This document shows positions 60,390 to 64,000 of a stretch of DNA of 64,000 nt, one piece after another. Under the pieces are notes generated by a model. The model was not told where the DNA came from. It made no database searches and saw only the letters and a program-made list of their open reading frames with translations. How positions within the stretch are numbered: position 1 is the stretch's first letter; every line of letters starts with the position of its first letter. A program made the translations under genes and the position numbers. The stretch comes from Bacillota bacterium (GTDB lineage Bacteria > Bacillota > Clostridia > Oscillospirales > Oscillospiraceae), in contig JAEWRY010000004.1 in NCBI GenBank assembly GCA_023459875.1, forward strand, positions 1 to 64,000. The letters are read 5' to 3'.

Positions 60390-60529
60390 ACCTCTATTAG
60401 GCATGAAACCGGGAAACCTTGGAATACCGTTTCTCTCCTAAACCGCCTAAACACAGCAAAGTGCGCCCTTTCTTCAATCCTATTTCCTCAAACTATTGCA
60501 GGGTGAAAAATCACCCGTGGGAGGAATTT

Positions 60530-61354
60530 ATGAACTACACTTACGACCAGTATCGCCAAAGCGCTGATTATTTAAAAGCTCAGTTGGGCGGCTTTGTACC
60601 CAAGGTTGCCATGATCCTGGGCTCCGGCCTGGGCTACCTGGGGGATGAGGTGGAAAACGCGGTGGCCGTACCCTACGGCGAAATTCCGCATTTCAAAACC
60701 TCCACCGCACCCGGTCATAAGGGAAGGCTGGTGTTCGGCACCCTGGCCGGAAAGCCGGTAGCCGTCATGCAGGGCAGGATGCACCATTACGAGGGTTATT
60801 CCTACGAAGAGGTGTCCTACGCCGTTCGGGTGCTCCGCCTTCTTGGGGCGGATACCCTGATCGTAACGAACGCCGCGGGAAGCGTCAATCTGGATTTTAA
60901 GGCCGGCGATCTTATGCTCATCACCGACCAGATCAAGATCTTCCTGGAGTCCCCTCTGCGGGGCCCCAACCTCCCGGAGTTCGGGGTGCGTTTTCCCGAC
61001 TCCTCCCGGCTCTACACCCCCGCCCTGCGCCAGGTTGCCCGGCGGGAAGCCGCCGCCTTGGGTATTCCCCTGCGGGAGGGCGTGTATATGTATTTTCCCG
61101 GCCCCCAGTACGAAACCCCCGCGGAAATCCGCATGGCCCGCACCTTGGGCGCCGACGCGGTGGGTATGTCCACCGTTCCCGAGGTCATTGTGGCCGCTCA
61201 CTGCGGAATGCAGGTGCTGGGCTTTACGCTGATTGCGAATATGGCCGCCGGCATTCTGGATCAGCCCCTGACCGAGCAGGAAGTACTGGATGCCGCCGAA
61301 GCCGCGAAGGAGAAATTTTCCACCCTGGTGCTTTCCTGCCTGGGCTCCCTGTAA
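60530..61354 (+). CDS. purine nucleoside phosphorylase
   Basis: A 274-residue type-II (trimeric) purine nucleoside phosphorylase, releasing guanine or hypoxanthine plus ribose 1-phosphate. MILGSGLGYLGDEVE, HKGRLVFGTLAGKPVAVMQGR, VTNAAGSVNLDFKAGD and the purine-site GPQYETPAEIRMA and MSTVPEVIVA are typical. GGGAGG lies 5 bases before the ATG at 60530; the frame upstream is not conserved. The next gene (97 bases on) is an MTA/SAH deaminase, so the pair can salvage deaminated nucleosides. Confidence 0.94.
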   Translation: MNYTYDQYRQSADYLKAQLGGFVPKVAMILGSGLGYLGDEVENAVAVPYGEIPHFKTSTAPGHKGRLVFGTLAGKPVAVMQGRMHHYEGYSYEEVSYAVRVLRLLGADTLIVTNAAGSVNLDFKAGDLMLITDQIKIFLESPLRGPNLPEFGVRFPDSSRLYTPALRQVARREAAALGIPLREGVYMYFPGPQYETPAEIRMARTLGADAVGMSTVPEVIVAAHCGMQVLGFTLIANMAAGILDQPLTEQEVLDAAEAAKEKFSTLVLSCLGSL

Positions 61355-61410
61355 CGTACCGCTCTGGAGCGGCCGCGTGGTTAAGCAAGATATCGGCGAT
61401 ATATCATTGT

Positions 61411-61430
61411 AAGCCGCCCCACGGCGGTTT
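61411..61430 (+). terminator. small hairpin between PNP and deaminase genes
   Basis: AAGCCGCC pairs with GGCGGTTT around CCAC; only a short T-run follows, so partial termination at best. Confidence 0.35.
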
Positions 61431-61451
61431 GTGCTGAAAAGAGGCATTCTG

Positions 61452-62747
61452 ATGTCAACTCTGATTAAAAACTGTGACGCCCTTTTAATGGATGAAAACA
61501 ACACCGTTCTGAAAAATGCTTATGTGACGGTGGAGGGCCGAGAGATCGCTTCCGTCGGGACCGCCTTACTCGATGGCGTCTTTGACGAGGTAATCGATGG
61601 GGGCGGGAGTTTACTCATGCCCGGCCTTGTAAACGCGCATACCCATATCCCCATGACCCTCTTGCGCGGTTACGGCGGCGGTCATAATTTGCAGGACTGG
61701 CTCAATAATTACATATTTCCCGCCGAGGACAAGCTGGACGGCCGCTGCGTCCGTGCGGGGGCCGGATTGGGCCTTGCCGAGATGATCTCCTCCGGCATCA
61801 CCGCTTTCGCGGACATGTATTATTTCTGCGATGAAATCGCCCAGGAGACCGTGGCGGCGGGACTGAGCGCCAACCTCTCCCGGGGCGTCACAGTCTTTAC
61901 CGACAATTTTGACTTCAAAACCCACCCCGCCTGTGTGGAGACCAGGGAGCTTGCCGAAAAGTGGCACGGCTGGGGCGGCGGGCAGATTATGGTGGACGCC
62001 TGCATCCACGGGGAGTATACCTCCGGACCGGCCCTTTGGGAAGCCATCGCCGGATACGCGAAGGAGAAGGGCCTTGGGATGCACGTGCATGTTTCCGAGA
62101 CCCGCGCCGAACACGAGGGGGCTCTTTCCCGCCATGGGAAAACACCGCTCCAGACATTAAACAAATATGGCGTGTGGGACACCAGGGCCATCGCCGCCCA
62201 CTGCGTGTGGACCACAAGCGAGGACTGGGCGCTTATGGCCGAAAAAGGTGTTTCCGTCATCCACAACCCGGTGAGCAACCTGAAGCTGGGCTCCGGGGTG
62301 GCGCCTATCCCGGCCATGCAAAAGGCAGGGGTTAACGTGGCTCTGGGGACCGACGGCGTCTCTTCCAATAACAGCCACGATTTATTTGAAGACATGAAAA
62401 TCGCGGCGATTCTCCAGAACGGTGTTCTCTGTGATCCCGTGGCCCTTCTGCCCGCGGATGCGCTGCGCATGGCGACGGTAAACGGCGCAAGAGCGTTGGG
62501 ACGGAAGGCCGGACAGATCAAGGCCGGTTACGCCGCCGACCTCATTTTGGTGGATTTCAGCCGCCCCAACCTGATCCCCTGCCACAGCTATATTGAGAAT
62601 CTGGTTTATTCATCGCACGGCGCGGACGTGGTGATGAATATGGCCGGCGGCCGCGTCATATACAAAAACGGGGAATATCTCACCATCGATATGGACAGGG
62701 TGCGGTGGGAAGTTGCCAATTACGCAGTTCCCAAATTGTTCGGCTGA
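61452..62747 (+). CDS. MTA/S-adenosylhomocysteine deaminase-like amidohydrolase
   Basis: A 431-residue metal-dependent amidohydrolase. Metal ligands appear in VNAHTHIPMTLLRG, HVHVSETRAEH, IAAHCVWT and GTDGVSSNNSHDLFEDM, matching MtaD/DadD deaminases that convert 5'-methylthioadenosine, S-adenosylhomocysteine or 5'-deoxyadenosine to inosine analogues. AGAGG is 9 bases upstream of the ATG at 61452; a GTG seven codons earlier is possible but less likely. It follows the purine nucleoside phosphorylase, which could cleave the product. Confidence 0.92.
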   Translation: MSTLIKNCDALLMDENNTVLKNAYVTVEGREIASVGTALLDGVFDEVIDGGGSLLMPGLVNAHTHIPMTLLRGYGGGHNLQDWLNNYIFPAEDKLDGRCVRAGAGLGLAEMISSGITAFADMYYFCDEIAQETVAAGLSANLSRGVTVFTDNFDFKTHPACVETRELAEKWHGWGGGQIMVDACIHGEYTSGPALWEAIAGYAKEKGLGMHVHVSETRAEHEGALSRHGKTPLQTLNKYGVWDTRAIAAHCVWTTSEDWALMAEKGVSVIHNPVSNLKLGSGVAPIPAMQKAGVNVALGTDGVSSNNSHDLFEDMKIAAILQNGVLCDPVALLPADALRMATVNGARALGRKAGQIKAGYAADLILVDFSRPNLIPCHSYIENLVYSSHGADVVMNMAGGRVIYKNGEYLTIDMDRVRWEVANYAVPKLFG

Positions 62748-62801
62748 CCAATCCGCAGGTTTTTCTCCTGCCTCTGATTTTTTCTGAAAGGCGTGTTGTC
62801 C

Positions 62802-64000
62802 TTGCCTCGTGAGGTTGATAATAAAAATACTTTTTTTGGCGGCGCGGCTATTCTGGCGGCGGGCATCGCTGTTGTCAAGCTGATCGGCGCCCTTTATAAA
62901 ATTCCCATCGGGAATATTCTGGGAGACGAGGGAAACGGCCATTTCAGCAATGCATATATTATTTATAATCTGCTGCTGATGGTTTCCACCGCAGGCCTTC
63001 CCATTGCGCTCTCTAAAACCATTTCCGAGGCGAACACCCAGGGCCGCCGCAATCAGGTCCACCGCGTCTTCAACGTGGCGCTCGTTACTTTCTGCATTCT
63101 GGGCCTGATTAGTTTTTTGGTCATGTACGTCTTTGCCGGAGCCCTCTCGGAATTCCAGGGTGACGGTTCGGCCATCTACGCGGTGAGGGCGCTCGCTCCG
63201 GCCTGCCTCATCGTCTGCGTCATTTCCGCTTTCCGGGGATATGCCCAGGGCCACTCCAACATGGTCCCCACCTCGGTTTCCCAGATCATTGAAGCTTTGG
63301 GCAAACTGGTGATCGGCGTAGCGCTGGCCTGGTACTTAATGAAAATCGGCGCCGGGAGCGCCAAGGCCGCCGCCGGCGCTATTTTCGGCGTCACGGCCGG
63401 CGCGGGCATTTCCCTGGTCTTCCTGATCTTTGATCATATTTCCCGCAGAAGGCGGGAGGAGCGGCTCTCCGACGACGAGCCCGACTCCAGAGGCGCCATT
63501 CTCAGGCGGCTGCTGATCATAGCTGTTCCGATCACCATCGGAGCCTCGGTGGTCCCGGTTACCTCCTGGCTCGATACCTATCAGGTGCAGAACATCCTCC
63601 GCGATGTCCTGCACGCCCAGTCCGCCGGATGGTATCTCGACAACAAGGCGACCGACCCGGTGGTGGCTATGTACGGGGCCTATCAGAAGGCCATGAACGT
63701 TTTTAACCTGCCCTCTTCCTTCATGGTGGCTCTCACCGCAAGCATCATCCCCGCCATCTCCGCCTGCTGCGCCAGGAAGGACAAAAAGGGTGCGGGGCAG
63801 ATCGCAGAATCCTCCCTGCGGGTGGGGATCATGCTTGCCTGTCCCGCCGGGGTGGGGCTCTTCGTACTTGCCTCTCCCATAATGAGACTCCTTTATCCCG
63901 GTACCGATCACGCGGTAGCCGACCCCTGCATGGCTGTTCTGGGGATAGCCTCCGTTTTTGTGTGCATCATGTTCCTGTGCAACGCGATTCTGCAGGCGAG
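62802..64000 (+). CDS. SpoVB/MurJ-like polysaccharide flippase, partial
   Basis: The first 400 residues of a MOP-superfamily flippase; the gene runs past the window end. The N-terminus (NTFFGGAAILAAGIAVVKLI) and GALYKIPIGNILGDEGNGHF are SpoVB-family hallmarks, and SAFRGYAQGHSNMVPTSVSQ and many membrane helices follow. SpoVB-type proteins act in spore cortex or cell-wall precursor export. The start is uncertain: TTG at 62802 or 62796, with AAAGG 4-10 bases upstream. It lies 54 bases after the deaminase gene and may be in its operon. Confidence 0.86.
   Translation, partial: MPREVDNKNTFFGGAAILAAGIAVVKLIGALYKIPIGNILGDEGNGHFSNAYIIYNLLLMVSTAGLPIALSKTISEANTQGRRNQVHRVFNVALVTFCILGLISFLVMYVFAGALSEFQGDGSAIYAVRALAPACLIVCVISAFRGYAQGHSNMVPTSVSQIIEALGKLVIGVALAWYLMKIGAGSAKAAAGAIFGVTAGAGISLVFLIFDHISRRRREERLSDDEPDSRGAILRRLLIIAVPITIGASVVPVTSWLDTYQVQNILRDVLHAQSAGWYLDNKATDPVVAMYGAYQKAMNVFNLPSSFMVALTASIIPAISACCARKDKKGAGQIAESSLRVGIMLACPAGVGLFVLASPIMRLLYPGTDHAVADPCMAVLGIASVFVCIMFLCNAILQA

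Noticed and set aside
1..64000. CRISPR arrays, rRNA or tRNA genes, prophage
   Set aside because: No regularly spaced repeats, no tRNA-like cloverleaf in the intergenic gaps, and no phage structural genes were found.

Overview
The window reads as a chromosomal segment of a low-GC-phylum but GC-rich, spore-forming Clostridia, most likely Oscillospiraceae-like (Oscillibacter/Flavonifractor/Lawsonibacter type). This is inferred from gene content, not from a marker gene: sporulation proteins SpoIID, SpoIIP and a SpoVB-type flippase; a Firmicutes GlgC/GlgD pair; the rplU-prp-rpmA-obgE cluster with a Prp-cleavable L27; FakA/DegV; and YhaO/YhaN. I see no rRNA, tRNA, CRISPR array, prophage or complete insertion sequence. 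Coding density is high. I call 57 protein genes; the last one runs off the right edge.

Layout. 0-4 kb: a zinc-ribbon/DUF2007 protein and a phosphohexomutase, convergent with mnmE (TTG start). 4-8.6 kb: an FAD-dependent dehydrogenase, spoIID, citrate synthase with a cre-like box, and a small zinc-ribbon membrane protein. 8.7-17 kb: a minus-strand glycogen operon glgB-glgC-glgD-glgA-glgP closed by a strong terminator. 17-25.8 kb: an XRE regulator and a D,D-carboxypeptidase, an LTA-synthase-like sulfatase, a YihY/BrkB membrane protein, spoIIP, azlCD and a DUF815 ATPase. 25.8-30.2 kb: a cysteine desulfurase-MATE pair diverging from sufC-sufBD through two back-to-back sigma-A-type promoters.

30.2-33.7 kb is the least familiar part. 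A histidine kinase/OmpR-type regulator pair diverges from an unrecognised lipoprotein and a secreted helical protein, with an 11-bp tandem repeat just upstream of the lipoprotein promoter. 33.8-39 kb: a Gls24 protein plus FakA, a MalY/PatB aminotransferase, lysA and secG. 39-51.2 kb is a long minus-strand housekeeping run: obgE, rpmA, prp, rplU, prmA, degV, DUF1836, mfd, pth, prs, a stand-alone GlmU-type acetyltransferase, rqcP and lepB. 51.3-57.6 kb: YhaN-like ATPase, YhaO-like nuclease, a YmdB-like phosphoesterase, DUF896 and an ABC exporter. 57.6-60.2 kb: a roughly 200-bp MITE-like remnant, then serA and serC. 60.5-64 kb: purine nucleoside phosphorylase, an MTA/SAH deaminase and a partial SpoVB-family flippase.

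Functionally the window links glycogen storage, Fe-S and sulfur metabolism, serine, lysine and purine salvage, translation quality control (Prp, Pth, RqcP, ObgE, MnmE), DNA repair (Mfd, YhaNO) and sporulation. All family assignments are from sequence motifs read by eye; no database search was run. Promoters and terminators were also found by eye, and their confidence reflects motif match and spacing only.
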